Below, in pieces: positions 1 to 8,279 of a stretch of 64,000 nucleotides of DNA. The notes beneath the pieces are model-generated. The model had not been told where the DNA came from. It made no database searches and saw only the letters and a list, made by a program, of their open reading frames with translations. Origin of the DNA: Streptomyces sp. G-G2 (GTDB taxonomy: Bacteria; Actinomycetota; Actinomycetes; Streptomycetales; Streptomycetaceae); assembly GCF_030063135.1 (NCBI RefSeq), contig NZ_JASISO010000003.1, positions 1 to 64,000 on the forward strand, written 5' to 3'. The position numbers and the translations under genes were made by a program. Position 1 is the stretch's first letter; each line of letters starts with the position of its first letter.

Positions 1-2
1 CC

Positions 3-893
3 ATCGACGACGCCGACCACCGCTACCGCGACCGCGGCGAACTGCGCTACTGCCTGCGCTCCATCGCCGCGCACGCCCCCTGGATCCGGCGGATCTTCCT
101 CGTCACCGACGACCAGGTCCCGGCCTGGATGGCCACCGACCATCCGCAGCTCACCGTCGTCTCCCACCAGGAACTGTTCGCCGACCCCGGCGCCCTCCCG
201 GTCTTCAACTCGCACGCCATCGAGACCCAGCTGCACCGCATACCGGGCCTGGCCGAGCACTACCTCTACTTCAACGACGACATCTTCCTCGGCCGCCCCC
301 AGCAGCCGCAGAACTACTTCCTGCCCTCCGGCCTCCCCAAGGTGTTCCACGACACCCGCGCCGTCCCGCCCAGCTCGCCGGAGACCCAGGACGACGTGTT
401 CACCGCCTCCCAGCGGGCCACCCGCCGCGCCGTCGAGGAGGCCGCCCGCCGCACCTACCCCCGCATCCTCGCGCACACGCCGCACCCCCTGAGTCGCTCC
501 CTCTTCGTCCGGGCCGAGGAACGGCTGCCCGGACGGCTCGCCGCCACCAGCCGGTCCGCCTTCCGCAGCGCCACCGACCTCGCCCCCGTCACCCTCGCGG
601 TGCACCTCGCGCTCGCCGAGGGCCGCGCGGTCGAGGGCGAGCTGGCCTTCGCCTACGTCTCCACCGACCGCACCGAGGAGATCGAACGACTGCCGGAACT
701 GGTCCACGACCGCCGCATCGACGCCTTCTGCCTCGCCGACGACTCCGGCACGGAACTCTCCCCCGAGGAGCAGCGCCGCGCGCTCAACGCGTTCCTGGAG
801 GCGTACTTCCCCGTCGCCTCCCCGTACGAGAAGCGGTCCGCCGTGCCCGCCGCCCCGCCGGAGCGGGGCCCCGCCCCTGCGCCGATCGGCTGA
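3..893 (+). CDS. Stealth-family sugar-phosphate transferase, 3' part
   Basis: The gene enters from the left edge already in frame, so the first ATG at 129 is not its start. About 296 residues are visible. Stealth proteins transfer hexose-1-phosphate units to build extracellular phospho-polysaccharides. The family's region 2 is clear: RYRDRGELRYCLRS, then APWIRRIFLVTDDQ, FNSHAIETQLHRIPGL and YLYFNDDIFLGRP, with the paired aspartates typical of the family. An H-T-P-H-P segment near base 480 fits region 3. Region 1 (usually ITWVDG-like) lies outside the window. The gene ends 63 bases before the next start. The family call is firm; the donor and acceptor sugars are unknown. Confidence 0.9.
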   Translation: MDDADHRYRDRGELRYCLRSIAAHAPWIRRIFLVTDDQVPAWMATDHPQLTVVSHQELFADPGALPVFNSHAIETQLHRIPGLAEHYLYFNDDIFLGRPQQPQNYFLPSGLPKVFHDTRAVPPSSPETQDDVFTASQRATRRAVEEAARRTYPRILAHTPHPLSRSLFVRAEERLPGRLAATSRSAFRSATDLAPVTLAVHLALAEGRAVEGELAFAYVSTDRTEEIERLPELVHDRRIDAFCLADDSGTELSPEEQRRALNAFLEAYFPVASPYEKRSAVPAAPPERGPAPAPIG

Positions 894-956
894 CCTGGGC
901 GGCGTACGCCGTGCCGCGCCCCTGACCGCGCCCGGTCATGGGCGAAGGTGTCCGGC

Positions 957-1619
957 ATGGCAGAAGCACCAGTACCCGCCGGGAACGGCCCGCGGCGCCG
1001 GACCGTGCTCGCGGCGCTGACCCCGCTCGCCCCGCTGGCCCTCACCCTGGCGGGCTGTATGTCCGACACGCGGCCCGCCGCACCCGCCCACGGCCCCCAG
1101 CCGCCCGCGAAGGACGCGCTGATCATGGTGATGCGGCACGCCGAGAAGCCGTACGCCGGGGACACGGGCGAGGACGACGAGGGCAACGACGACGCCGGTT
1201 CCCTCGCCGCCCGCGGCCGCCGCCGCGCCGAGGCCCTGCCCACGCTCTTCCCGCCCACCCAGGGCGCCGTACTGCCCCGCCCCTCCGTGATCTTCGCGGG
1301 CGGCGCCGCCGGAGCCGCCCGGTCCCGTCAGACCGTCGCCCCGCTGGCCGGGGCGCTGAGCCTGCCCGTACGCGCCGACCTCGCCGTCGGCCGGGAAGCC
1401 GACGTCGTCCGCGCCGCGCTCGCCGCCCCGGCCCCCGCGCTCGTCTGCTGGGAGCACACCGGCATCCCCCGGCTGGTGCGCGCCCTCGGCGCCGACCGGG
1501 TGCCCGGGGTCCCCGCGGGCTGGCCCGACCGCTACGACCTCGTATGGCTCTTCATCCGCCGCCAGGGCCAGTGGAACTTCCGCGAGCTCCCGCAGCACCT
1601 GCTCACCGGAGACGCATAG
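957..1619 (+). CDS. Lipoprotein of the histidine phosphatase superfamily
   Basis: A 220-residue protein. The ATG at 957 is preceded by GGCGAAGG at 941-948; a GTG at 948 would add three residues. The N-terminus has RRR at 13-15, a hydrophobic stretch and the lipobox LAGC with Cys34, so it should be a membrane-anchored lipoprotein, perhaps Tat-exported. The phosphatase signature RHAEKP follows at residues 60-65, with Arg60 and the phospho-acceptor His61, and a second histidine occurs in CWEHTG. The arrangement matches the histidine phosphatase fold, but the substrate cannot be inferred. Its stop lies inside the end of the opposing UvrA-like gene (17-base convergent overlap). Confidence 0.82.
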   Translation: MAEAPVPAGNGPRRRTVLAALTPLAPLALTLAGCMSDTRPAAPAHGPQPPAKDALIMVMRHAEKPYAGDTGEDDEGNDDAGSLAARGRRRAEALPTLFPPTQGAVLPRPSVIFAGGAAGAARSRQTVAPLAGALSLPVRADLAVGREADVVRAALAAPAPALVCWEHTGIPRLVRALGADRVPGVPAGWPDRYDLVWLFIRRQGQWNFRELPQHLLTGDA

Positions 1620-4041
1620 CCCGCGCGAGGTGCGCGGCCGTGCGCCCCCGCCCGGCCCGCGCCACCTCGTCCGGCGGGCCGACCGCCACCACCCGGCCGC
1701 CCTCCGCGCCGCCGCCCGGCCCCAGGTCGATCACCCAGTCCGCCCCCGCCACCACCGCCATGTCGTGCTCCACGACCACCACCGAGTGCCCCGCGTCCAC
1801 CAGCCCGTGCAGCCGCCCCAGCAGCACCTCCACATCGGCCGGATGCAGCCCGGTGGTCGGCTCGTCCAGCAGGTACAGCGTGTGTTCGCCGCGCACCCGC
1901 TGCAGCTCGGTGGCCAGCTTGATCCGCTGCGCCTCGCCGCCCGACAGCTCCGTCGCGGGCTGCCCCAGCCGCAGGTACCCGAGACCGATGCCGTCCAGCG
2001 CTCGCAGACCGCGGTACGCGGCGGGCACCTCCGCGAAGAAGCCGGCCGCCGCCTCCACCGTCAGCTCCAGGACCTCGGCGATGTTCAGGCCCGCGTGCCG
2101 CACCTGGAGGGTCTCCTCGTTGTACCGGGCGCCCGCGCACCGCGGGCACGGCGCGTACGTACTGGGCAGGAACAGCAGCTCCACCGAGACGAAGCCCTCG
2201 CCCTGGCAGGTCTCGCAGCGCCCGCCCGCCACGTTGAAGGAGAACCGGCCCGCCTTCCAGCCGCGCGCCCGGGCCTGCGGGGTGGCCGTGAACAGCGCGC
2301 GGACCGCGTCGAAGAGCCCCGTGTAGGTGGCCAGGTTGGAGCGCGGGGTCCGGCCGATCGGCTTCTGGTCCACCTCCACCAGCCGTCGGACGGGAAACCC
2401 GGCTTCCGCCGCGGCGATCCGGTCCCGCACGCTCTCCGCCAGCGCCTGGCCGACCAGCGTGGACTTCCCCGAGCCGGAGACGCCGGTGACCGCGGTGAAC
2501 ACCCCCAGCGGGAACCGGGCCGTCACCCCGCGCAGGTTGTGCCGGGTGACCCCGGAGAGCAGCAGCTCGCCCGTCGCCGTCCGGAGCGCCCGTTCCGGCC
2601 TCCGGGGCGGCTCGCTGAGGAACCGCGCCGTTGCCGAATCGGGTACGTCGGCCAGCCCTTGCGGCCGGCCGCTGTACAGCACCCGCCCGCCGTGCTCCCC
2701 GGCCCGCGGCCCGACCTCCACCAGCCAGTCGGCGTGCCGCACCACGTCCAGGTCGTGCTCCACGACGAACACCGTGTTCCCGGCCGCCTTCAGCCGGTCC
2801 AGCACGCCGAGCAGCGCCTCGGTGTCGGCCGGGTGCAGCCCCGCCGAGGGCTCGTCCAGCACGTACACCACCCCGAACAGGCCGGACCGCAGCTGCGTCG
2901 CCAGCCGCAGCCGCTGCAGCTCGCCCGCCGACAGGGTGGGCGCCGTACGGTCCAGGCTCAGGTACCCGAGGCCCAGCTCGGTCACCGGCGCGATCCGCGC
3001 GCGCAGGTCCGCGGCGAGCACCCGGGCCGCCTCGCCCGACGGGGGAGCGGAGGCGAGTACGCCGTCCAGGTCGGTCAGCGCCAGCGCGGCCAGCTCCGCG
3101 ATCGTACGGCCCGCGAAGGTCACCGCGAGCGCCTCCGCCCGCAGCCTGGCCCCCGCGCACACGGGACACGGCGCATCGGTGAGGAACCGTTCGGCACGGG
3201 CCCGCAGCGCCGCGCTCTTGGTGGAGCCGAAGGTCTTCATCACATAGCGCTCGGCGCTCATGTACGTACCCTGGTAAGGGCGTTGGATCCGGTCCGCGTC
3301 CCGCACAGGGTGCACGGTGACCACCGGCTGCTCCCCGGTGAACAGGATCCACTCGCGCTCCTCCGCGGGCAGCTCCCGCCACGGCCGGTCCACGTCGTGG
3401 TCCAGGGCGTCCAGGATGTCGCGCAGGTTCTTGCCCTGCCAGGCGCCGGGCCAGGCGGCGATCGCGCCTTCACGGATCGACAGGTCCGGATCGGGCACGA
3501 GGAGTTCCTCGCTGGTGCGGTGGACGCGGCCGATCCCCTGACAGGAGGGGCAGGCGCCGACGGCCGTATTGGGGGAGAAGGAGTCGGAGTCGAGCCGTTC
3601 CGCGCCCGGGGGGTAGGTCCCGGCCCGGGAGTACAGCATCCGCAGCGAGTTGGACAGCAGGGTCACCGTTCCGACCGACGAGCGCGATCCGGGTGTGGAG
3701 CGCCGCTGCTCCAGTGAGACGGCGGGCGGCAGACCGGTGATCGAGTCCACCTTCGGGGCGCCGATCTGGTGGATGAGCCGCCGGGCGTACGGGGCCACGG
3801 ACTCGAAGTAGCGCCGCTGGGCCTCCGCGTACAGGGTCCCGAAGGCGAGCGAACTCTTCCCGGAGCCGGACACTCCGGTGAACACCGTGAGGGCGTCGCG
3901 GGGGATGTCCACGTCGGCCCCGCGCAGATTGTGCTCGCGGGCGCCACGCACGCGGACGAAGGAGTCGTGGACCAAGGAGTCGTGGGCGGACGGGTCGTGG
4001 TCGGGCGACTCGCGGGCGGAGGGGTCGGTCGAGTGGCGCAT
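1603..4041 (-). CDS. Short UvrA-like excinuclease ATPase
   Basis: An 812-residue ABC ATPase of the UvrA family, which recognises damaged or drug-bound DNA. It has two ATPase cores: P-loops GVSGSGKS at 56-63 and again near residue 510, signature LSAGELQR and LSGGEAQR, and Walker B VYVLDEPSAGLHP and LYLLDEPTTGLHP. Zinc ligands are visible as CPSC, CPVC and a CETC...CPRC pair 20 residues apart. Housekeeping UvrA is about 940-1000 residues; this paralogue is shorter and appears to lack the UvrB-binding insertion. Such short forms include DrrC-type proteins linked to tolerance of DNA-intercalating drugs. The first 28 residues are low-complexity (D/S/H-rich). The ATG at 4041 lies 7 bases from a TAAAAT -10 box, so the message is probably leaderless. 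Confidence 0.9.
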   Translation of the reverse strand: MRHSTDPSARESPDHDPSAHDSLVHDSFVRVRGAREHNLRGADVDIPRDALTVFTGVSGSGKSSLAFGTLYAEAQRRYFESVAPYARRLIHQIGAPKVDSITGLPPAVSLEQRRSTPGSRSSVGTVTLLSNSLRMLYSRAGTYPPGAERLDSDSFSPNTAVGACPSCQGIGRVHRTSEELLVPDPDLSIREGAIAAWPGAWQGKNLRDILDALDHDVDRPWRELPAEEREWILFTGEQPVVTVHPVRDADRIQRPYQGTYMSAERYVMKTFGSTKSAALRARAERFLTDAPCPVCAGARLRAEALAVTFAGRTIAELAALALTDLDGVLASAPPSGEAARVLAADLRARIAPVTELGLGYLSLDRTAPTLSAGELQRLRLATQLRSGLFGVVYVLDEPSAGLHPADTEALLGVLDRLKAAGNTVFVVEHDLDVVRHADWLVEVGPRAGEHGGRVLYSGRPQGLADVPDSATARFLSEPPRRPERALRTATGELLLSGVTRHNLRGVTARFPLGVFTAVTGVSGSGKSTLVGQALAESVRDRIAAAEAGFPVRRLVEVDQKPIGRTPRSNLATYTGLFDAVRALFTATPQARARGWKAGRFSFNVAGGRCETCQGEGFVSVELLFLPSTYAPCPRCAGARYNEETLQVRHAGLNIAEVLELTVEAAAGFFAEVPAAYRGLRALDGIGLGYLRLGQPATELSGGEAQRIKLATELQRVRGEHTLYLLDEPTTGLHPADVEVLLGRLHGLVDAGHSVVVVEHDMAVVAGADWVIDLGPGGGAEGGRVVAVGPPDEVARAGRGRTAAHLARAMRLR

Positions 4042-4054
4042 TCGTCACATTTTA
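4042..4054 (-). promoter_or_regulatory. -10 box for a leaderless uvrA-like transcript
   Basis: On the minus strand TAAAAT (4049-4054) is followed by 7 bases and then the ATG of the UvrA-like gene. A TANNNT box 6-7 bases before a start codon places transcription initiation at the ATG, a common arrangement in Streptomyces. There is no Shine-Dalgarno sequence in between. Confidence 0.55.
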
Positions 4055-4149
4055 CGTGCTCCAGGTCAGCGGTCCCCGCGTCAGGGCACCCGTTAGGGGG
4101 ACATACGTCGTCGCCGCCGCTGACTACGCTCGTGCCTGAATCCACCCGC

Positions 4150-4161
4150 ATGCAATTGCAT
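4150..4161. promoter_or_regulatory. 12-bp perfect palindrome before the DUF397 gene
   Basis: ATGCAATTGCAT reads identically on both strands. It lies 24-35 bases before the likely ATG at 4185, in AT-rich sequence unlike its surroundings. TACGCT upstream could be a -10 box. It may be an operator for the adjacent XRE regulator; this is inference. Confidence 0.35.
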
Positions 4162-4184
4162 ATGGGATGGAGAGAGTGTCGGAA

Positions 4185-4451
4185 ATGGGATCGGGAAACA
4201 GGTGGCCCATGGACTTCGAGAACGGCATGGCGGCGGACGGCATCCCCTCGGTGCGCTGGGTGAAGAGCAGCGCGAGCAGTGGAATCGGGAACTGTGTGGA
4301 GGTGGCGGCGCTGCCGGGAGGCGAGTTCGCGGTGCGCGATTCCCGCTTTCCGAGTGGTCCCGCGCTGGTCTTCACCCGGGACGGAATGACGGCGTTCGTC
4401 GCCGGAGCGAGCGCCGGGGAGTTCGACCAGCTGCGCGAGGCGAGTGCGTAG
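4185..4451 (+). CDS. DUF397 small protein
   Basis: An 88-residue protein with the DUF397 pattern: W-K-S-S followed by G-N-C-V-E-V-A, then V-R-D-S and G-P-A-L-V-F near the middle, and a C-terminal aromatic/acidic end. The ATG at 4185 has GGAGAG about 10 bases upstream; an in-frame ATG at 4167 has no clear ribosome site. In Streptomyces these proteins almost always accompany an XRE/DUF5753 regulator and behave like small partners or antagonists of it, some affecting development and antibiotic production. Here the partner follows 135 bases downstream on the same strand. The usual order is regulator first, so the order here is reversed. Confidence 0.87.
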   Translation: MGSGNRWPMDFENGMAADGIPSVRWVKSSASSGIGNCVEVAALPGGEFAVRDSRFPSGPALVFTRDGMTAFVAGASAGEFDQLREASA

Positions 4452-4585
4452 GGTCAATTCCTGCCCAATGCTTGATGAAACGGGCATGCGAGACCCAGAC
4501 TGTGCCGCTGACGGCGATTTCCAGTCGGCGCAGTCAGCGCGGTCGGCGCAGTGAGCACCATCAGCCCGGTCAGCAAGGAGCTCGC

Positions 4586-5563
4586 ATGTCCGGTCGTCCG
4601 CGCGCGGCGCGCGGGGCCAAGGCCCCTCCGCCCCCCAGCCCGCCCCCCTGCGCCGCACCGGCCGAACGGGGTCCGGCCGCACGGCTGCTGGGCGAACGGC
4701 TGCGCAGGCTCCGGGAAGACGAGCAGATGTCCCTCGTGGACGCGGCGGCCCTGATCCGGGGGTCCGCGTCGAAGCTCAGCAGACTGGAGCGGGGGGAGAG
4801 CCCGCCCAAGACGAACGACGTCTGGGACCTGGTCCGCCACTACGGGCTGCCCGCGTCGGGGTACGACGAGATCCACGAACTCCTCGGCCAGATGCGGCTG
4901 GAGGGCCGCGCCCGCAAGTACGAGGACCTGACCCCGGACTTCCTGCGCAGGCTCATCACGCTGGAGGGCCAGGCGAGACGGATCCGCGCCTACGAAACCC
5001 ACGTGGTGCCCGGCCTGTTGCAGACCAAGGAGTACGCCCGGGTGCTGGTGGCCCTCGCCACCGGCGCCGGGGACCCGGTGGACATCAGCCGCCACGTCCG
5101 GGTGCGCGAGGAACGCCAGCGGCTGCTGTACCGGCCGAACCGCCCCGAACTCATCGTGATCCTCGACGAGAGCGTCCTGCACCGGCCGGTCGGCGGCCCC
5201 CAGGTCATGCGCGATCAGATACGGCACTTGCGGAGCCTCGCCTGCGGCAATGCGTCCGACGCCCACATCCGGATCCTGCGCTTCGATCACGCCGAGGTCG
5301 GGACGGCCCCCGGATTCCCGGTCACCCACCTCCAGTTCGCGGACGGCGGCCCGGCCGAGCTGGTGTACGTCGAGCAGCTGGAGAGTGCGGACTACGTGAC
5401 GGCCCCCGCCCGGGTCAGGCGCTACCGCGAGGTCATGGACGAGCTGATGGAGCGCGCCCTGCCGGGGCGGGAGAGCGTCGAGTTCCTCGACGAGCGGATC
5501 GAGGAGTACGAGCGCAGGGCCTCGGAGTCGGACCCGCTGCGGGCGAAGCCGGCCGGGGTCTGA
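4586..5563 (+). CDS. XRE-family regulator with DUF5753 domain
   Basis: A 325-residue regulator. The ATG at 4586 is set by AAGGAG at 4575-4580. A proline-rich N-terminus leads into a helix-turn-helix at about residues 33-85 (LGERLRRLREDEQMSLVDAA, then GSASKLSRLERGE). The remainder is DUF5753, recognisable from the segment around AYETHVVPGLLQTKEYAR and the later ILDESVLHRPVGG. DUF5753 regulators pair with DUF397 proteins, and the neighbour at 4185-4451 is one. Members of the family tune morphological differentiation or secondary metabolism, but the target here is unknown. The downstream region to 5862 has no gene. Confidence 0.9.
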   Translation: MSGRPRAARGAKAPPPPSPPPCAAPAERGPAARLLGERLRRLREDEQMSLVDAAALIRGSASKLSRLERGESPPKTNDVWDLVRHYGLPASGYDEIHELLGQMRLEGRARKYEDLTPDFLRRLITLEGQARRIRAYETHVVPGLLQTKEYARVLVALATGAGDPVDISRHVRVREERQRLLYRPNRPELIVILDESVLHRPVGGPQVMRDQIRHLRSLACGNASDAHIRILRFDHAEVGTAPGFPVTHLQFADGGPAELVYVEQLESADYVTAPARVRRYREVMDELMERALPGRESVEFLDERIEEYERRASESDPLRAKPAGV

Positions 5564-5662
5564 CTCGCCCCGTCCGCCCGACACCGCCCCACGCGATCAG
5601 GTCCGTGGAGCGGGCAGCGCCGAACGGCCCGCCGGATACTGGCAGCGGGGTCCTGATGGGAC

Positions 5663-5680
5663 ATCACATTTGCCTGTGAT
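5663..5680. promoter_or_regulatory. Inverted repeat in the 5564-5862 intergenic region
   Basis: ATCACA, six bases, TGTGAT forms a perfect 6-bp inverted repeat. The half-sites are those of a CRP site but in the opposite order, so this is not a standard CRP box. The rest of this 299-base gap holds no convincing gene on either strand. Confidence 0.3.
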
Positions 5681-5849
5681 CGGTCCGCCTCTCTCAATGC
5701 GGCGTACAGGGCCTGGCCCGGCGGCCCGGAGTGTCAAGAGGCGCTGGGCACAGAAAGCCGGAGAAGGTCTGGATTCGCTTACGTGAAGGTATGAGGGGGC
5801 GCGGAAGGGGCAGCCCCTGAGGGCCCGCCGGGGATTGCGGGGCGGCCCC

Positions 5850-5862
5850 TAGGCTGGCCGGT
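5850..5862 (+). promoter_or_regulatory. -10 box for a leaderless HAD-phosphatase transcript
   Basis: TAGGCT (5850-5855) is followed by 7 bases and the ATG at 5863, with no Shine-Dalgarno sequence in between. This is the leaderless arrangement. No good -35 box is visible. Confidence 0.5.
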
Positions 5863-6357
5863 ATGAGTGAGCACAGGACCAGCCGCCCGCTGGCCGTCTT
5901 CGACATCGACGGGACCCTCGCGGACACCGCGCACCGGCAGTACTTCCTGGAGAGGCGGCCCCGGGACTGGAACGGCTTCTTCGGCGCCGCTCCGGCCGAT
6001 CGGCCCCTCGCGCGGGGCGTGGCCCTTGCCGTCGAGAGCGGTGCGGACTGCGAGGTGGTGTACCTCACCGGACGCCCGGAGCGCTGCCGCGCGGACACCC
6101 TGGACTGGCTGGCGCGGCACGGGCTGCCCGAGGGCCGGGTGTGGATGCGCGGCGACCAGGACCGGCGCCCGGCCCGGACGACCAAGGTCGACATGCTCCG
6201 CAGGCTCGCCCGGGGCCGGGAGGTGCGGATGCTCGTGGACGATGACGAGCTGGTCTGTGACGCCGTACGGGCTGCCGGTTTCCGCGTCGTACGCGCCGAC
6301 TGGGCGGCGGACGCGCCGGAGATGCGGGACGCCCAGGAGGGGGAGGGGCGTACCTGA
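5863..6357 (+). CDS. HAD-superfamily phosphatase (PNKP 3'-phosphatase-like)
   Basis: A 164-residue protein with the whole HAD set. Motif I is VFDIDGTLAD, with nucleophile Asp14 and acid/base Asp16. Motif II threonine is in VVYLTGRPE, a basic residue follows (KVDML), and motif IV is LVDDDE. The compact cap-less layout and the LTGRPE motif resemble the phosphatase half of polynucleotide kinase/phosphatase and similar small HAD enzymes acting on nucleic-acid 3' ends or small phosphoesters. There is no kinase domain. It stands alone, 55 bases before the convergent dodecin gene, and probably has a leaderless message. The substrate is a guess. Confidence 0.82.
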   Translation: MSEHRTSRPLAVFDIDGTLADTAHRQYFLERRPRDWNGFFGAAPADRPLARGVALAVESGADCEVVYLTGRPERCRADTLDWLARHGLPEGRVWMRGDQDRRPARTTKVDMLRRLARGREVRMLVDDDELVCDAVRAAGFRVVRADWAADAPEMRDAQEGEGRT

Positions 6358-6412
6358 TCCCGTGAGGGTCGGCCGTCCGGGTGGGGTGGGACGGTGTGGA
6401 GCGGGCCGGTGG

Positions 6413-6628
6413 TCAGTCCTCGCCGTCGAGGCGGAAGCCGAGCTTCAGCCCCACCTGGAAGTGGGCGACCTCGCCGTTCTCGATGTGCCCGCGCACCTGC
6501 GCGACCTCGAACCAGTCCAGGTTCCGCACGGTCTGGCCCGCCCGGGCGATTCCGTTGCGGATGGCATGGTCGATGCTCTCGGTGGAGGTTCCGACGATCT
6601 CGGTCACGCGGTAGGTGTGGTTGGACAT
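6413..6628 (-). CDS. Dodecin, flavin-binding storage protein
   Basis: A 71-residue protein starting MSNHTYRVTEIVGTS and continuing with STESIDHAIRNGIARA, NLDWFEV, GHIENGEVAHFQVGLKLGF, which is the complete dodecin sequence pattern. Dodecins form hollow dodecamers in the cytoplasm that bind FMN, riboflavin breakdown products or CoA and buffer free flavin. The tryptophan in LDWFEV is the flavin-stacking residue and is kept. The ATG at 6628 is preceded by CGGGAGAG. The length is typical for the family. Confidence 0.95.
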   Translation of the reverse strand: MSNHTYRVTEIVGTSTESIDHAIRNGIARAGQTVRNLDWFEVAQVRGHIENGEVAHFQVGLKLGFRLDGED

Positions 6629-6840
6629 GGGGCTCTCCCGAGGGTGGGGGCTGGTGCCTTGTTCCACCGTGCCCCAGTACGTGCCGGTCCGCGAGGCGGG
6701 CCCCGGCGGGCCCCCGCCCGTCCGGGATGCGGCGTGTGTGCGGTGTTTCTGTGTATCCCGTGTGTACACCGCGTGCAGGAGACGTACCGGTTTGCTGGAT
6801 TTGCGTAGATAATCCAACGCCGAAGCCCCTTGACCCGCTC

Positions 6841-6856
6841 ATTGGTCCATGCCAAT
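6841..6856. promoter_or_regulatory. DasR-like (dre-type) palindrome before the sugar-binding gene
   Basis: ATTGG TCCATG CCAAT is an inverted repeat with 5-bp arms, 38 bases before the GTG at 6895. It matches 11 of 16 positions of the DasR consensus ACTGGTCTAGTCCACT, including the TGGTC and CCA cores. DasR is the GntR-family repressor of GlcNAc and chitin uptake in Streptomyces. The assignment rests on this resemblance only. Confidence 0.5.
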
Positions 6857-6894
6857 TTCAAGCCATCTGAGTTCCACACCAGAAGGTGACCTTC

Positions 6895-8157
6895 GTGAAA
6901 TTGCGCTTCCTCGCCGTGTGCACCGCCCTCGTGGCCGCCACCGCTCTGACCGGTTGCAGTGTGCTCGGCGGCTCGGACGGCGGCCCTCAAAAAGTCACCC
7001 TCTGGCTCATGAAGGGCAGCGCTTCGGACGGCTTCATCAAGAAGTTCTCCGACGCCTACGAGAAGGACCACCCCGGGGTCGACCTGGAGGTCAAGATCCA
7101 GGAGTGGACCGGCATCGGCGACAAGGTCAACGCCGTACTGAAGGGCAAGAGCAAGGACAAGGCCGACGTCATCGAGGTCGGCAACACCCAGGTCGCCCAG
7201 TACATCGAGACCGGCGGCCTCTCCGAAGTCACCCTCGAGGGCCTGCGCGAATGGGGCAGCAAGGACTGGCTGAAGGGCCTCGCCGACCCCGGCAGCGTGA
7301 ACGGCGCCCAGTACGGCGTCCCCTGGTACGCCGCCAATCGGGTGGTGATCTACAACAAGGACCTCTTCGCGAACGCCGGGATCAAGACGCCTCCCAAGAA
7401 CCGCGCCGACTGGATCTCCGCCACCCAGAAGCTCGACAAGGGCGGCCAGCAGGGCATCTACCTGCCGGGCCAGAACTGGTACGTCCTCTCCGGATTCATC
7501 TGGGACGAGGGCGGCGACCTGGCCGTGGAGACCGGCGGGCAGTGGCTCGGCACCCTCGACTCCGGTGAGTCCCTGGCGGCCATGGAGTTCTACAAGCAGA
7601 TCCAGGCCCTCGGCGACGGCCCCAAGAGCGCCGACGAGGAGACGCCCCCGCAGGCCGAGGTCTTCGCGCGCGGCCAGGTGGCCCAGATCATCGCCCCGCC
7701 CGGCCAGGCCGCGCAGATCGAGGACCTGAACCCGGCCCTCAAGGGCAAGCTCGGCTTCTTCTCGATCCCCGGCAAGGCCAGCGACAAGCCCGGCGCCGTC
7801 CTCACCGGCGGGTCCGACCTGATCATCCCGGACCGCACCGCCGACCGGCAGGCCGCCGTGGACGTGATCACGGCACTGGTCAGCGAGAAGTGGCAGACCG
7901 AACTGGCCCGCGAGATGAGCTACGTACCGAACAAGACCACGCTCGCGCACGTCGTCGAGGGCAACGACGGCGCCACCGCGATGGCTCCGGGCGCGGCGCA
8001 GGGCCGGGCCACCCCGAAGTCCGCGCGCTGGGCCGAGGTCGAGGCCAAGAACCCGATCAAGCCGTACATGACGGCCGTCCTGTCCGGCCGGGACCCCAAG
8101 GAAGCCGCCAGGGCCGCCTCCGACGAGCTCAGCAAGGTGCTCAGCTCCGACCGATGA
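6895..8157 (+). CDS. Extracellular sugar-binding lipoprotein (ABC importer component)
   Basis: A 420-residue protein. AGAAGG at 6881-6886 sets the GTG at 6895; a GTG at 6886 would overlap the ribosome site. A short signal peptide ends at the lipobox LTGC (Cys22). The mature part is a family-1 solute-binding protein: KVTLWLMKGSASDGFIKKF, then DVIEVGNTQVAQY, YGVPWYAANRVVIYNKDLF and the C-terminal LTGGSDLIIPD. Such proteins capture mono- or oligosaccharides outside the membrane and deliver them to two permeases. No permease or ATPase gene is adjacent, so it is an orphan that probably borrows a transporter core and a shared MsiK-type ATPase. The palindrome upstream hints at an amino-sugar ligand. 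Confidence 0.9.
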   Translation: MKLRFLAVCTALVAATALTGCSVLGGSDGGPQKVTLWLMKGSASDGFIKKFSDAYEKDHPGVDLEVKIQEWTGIGDKVNAVLKGKSKDKADVIEVGNTQVAQYIETGGLSEVTLEGLREWGSKDWLKGLADPGSVNGAQYGVPWYAANRVVIYNKDLFANAGIKTPPKNRADWISATQKLDKGGQQGIYLPGQNWYVLSGFIWDEGGDLAVETGGQWLGTLDSGESLAAMEFYKQIQALGDGPKSADEETPPQAEVFARGQVAQIIAPPGQAAQIEDLNPALKGKLGFFSIPGKASDKPGAVLTGGSDLIIPDRTADRQAAVDVITALVSEKWQTELAREMSYVPNKTTLAHVVEGNDGATAMAPGAAQGRATPKSARWAEVEAKNPIKPYMTAVLSGRDPKEAARAASDELSKVLSSDR

Positions 8158-8279
8158 TCCCCGCGGCTCCGGCCCCTCAGACGGGTACCTGATCCACCGC
8201 CGCCACCGAGTTCAGCGTTCGCACATCCAGGTGCCGCCGCGCGGTCATGTCGAATCCAGCCGGTCACGGAAGAAGTAAG

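Noticed and set aside
1630..3717. Long plus-strand frame opposite the UvrA-like gene
   Set aside because: Shadow frame: R/P/H-rich, no domains, while the minus strand encodes both P-loops and zinc motifs.
5663..5680. CRP binding site
   Set aside because: The half-sites are in the reverse order (TCACA first), unlike TGTGA-N6-TCACA. Kept only as an unassigned inverted repeat.
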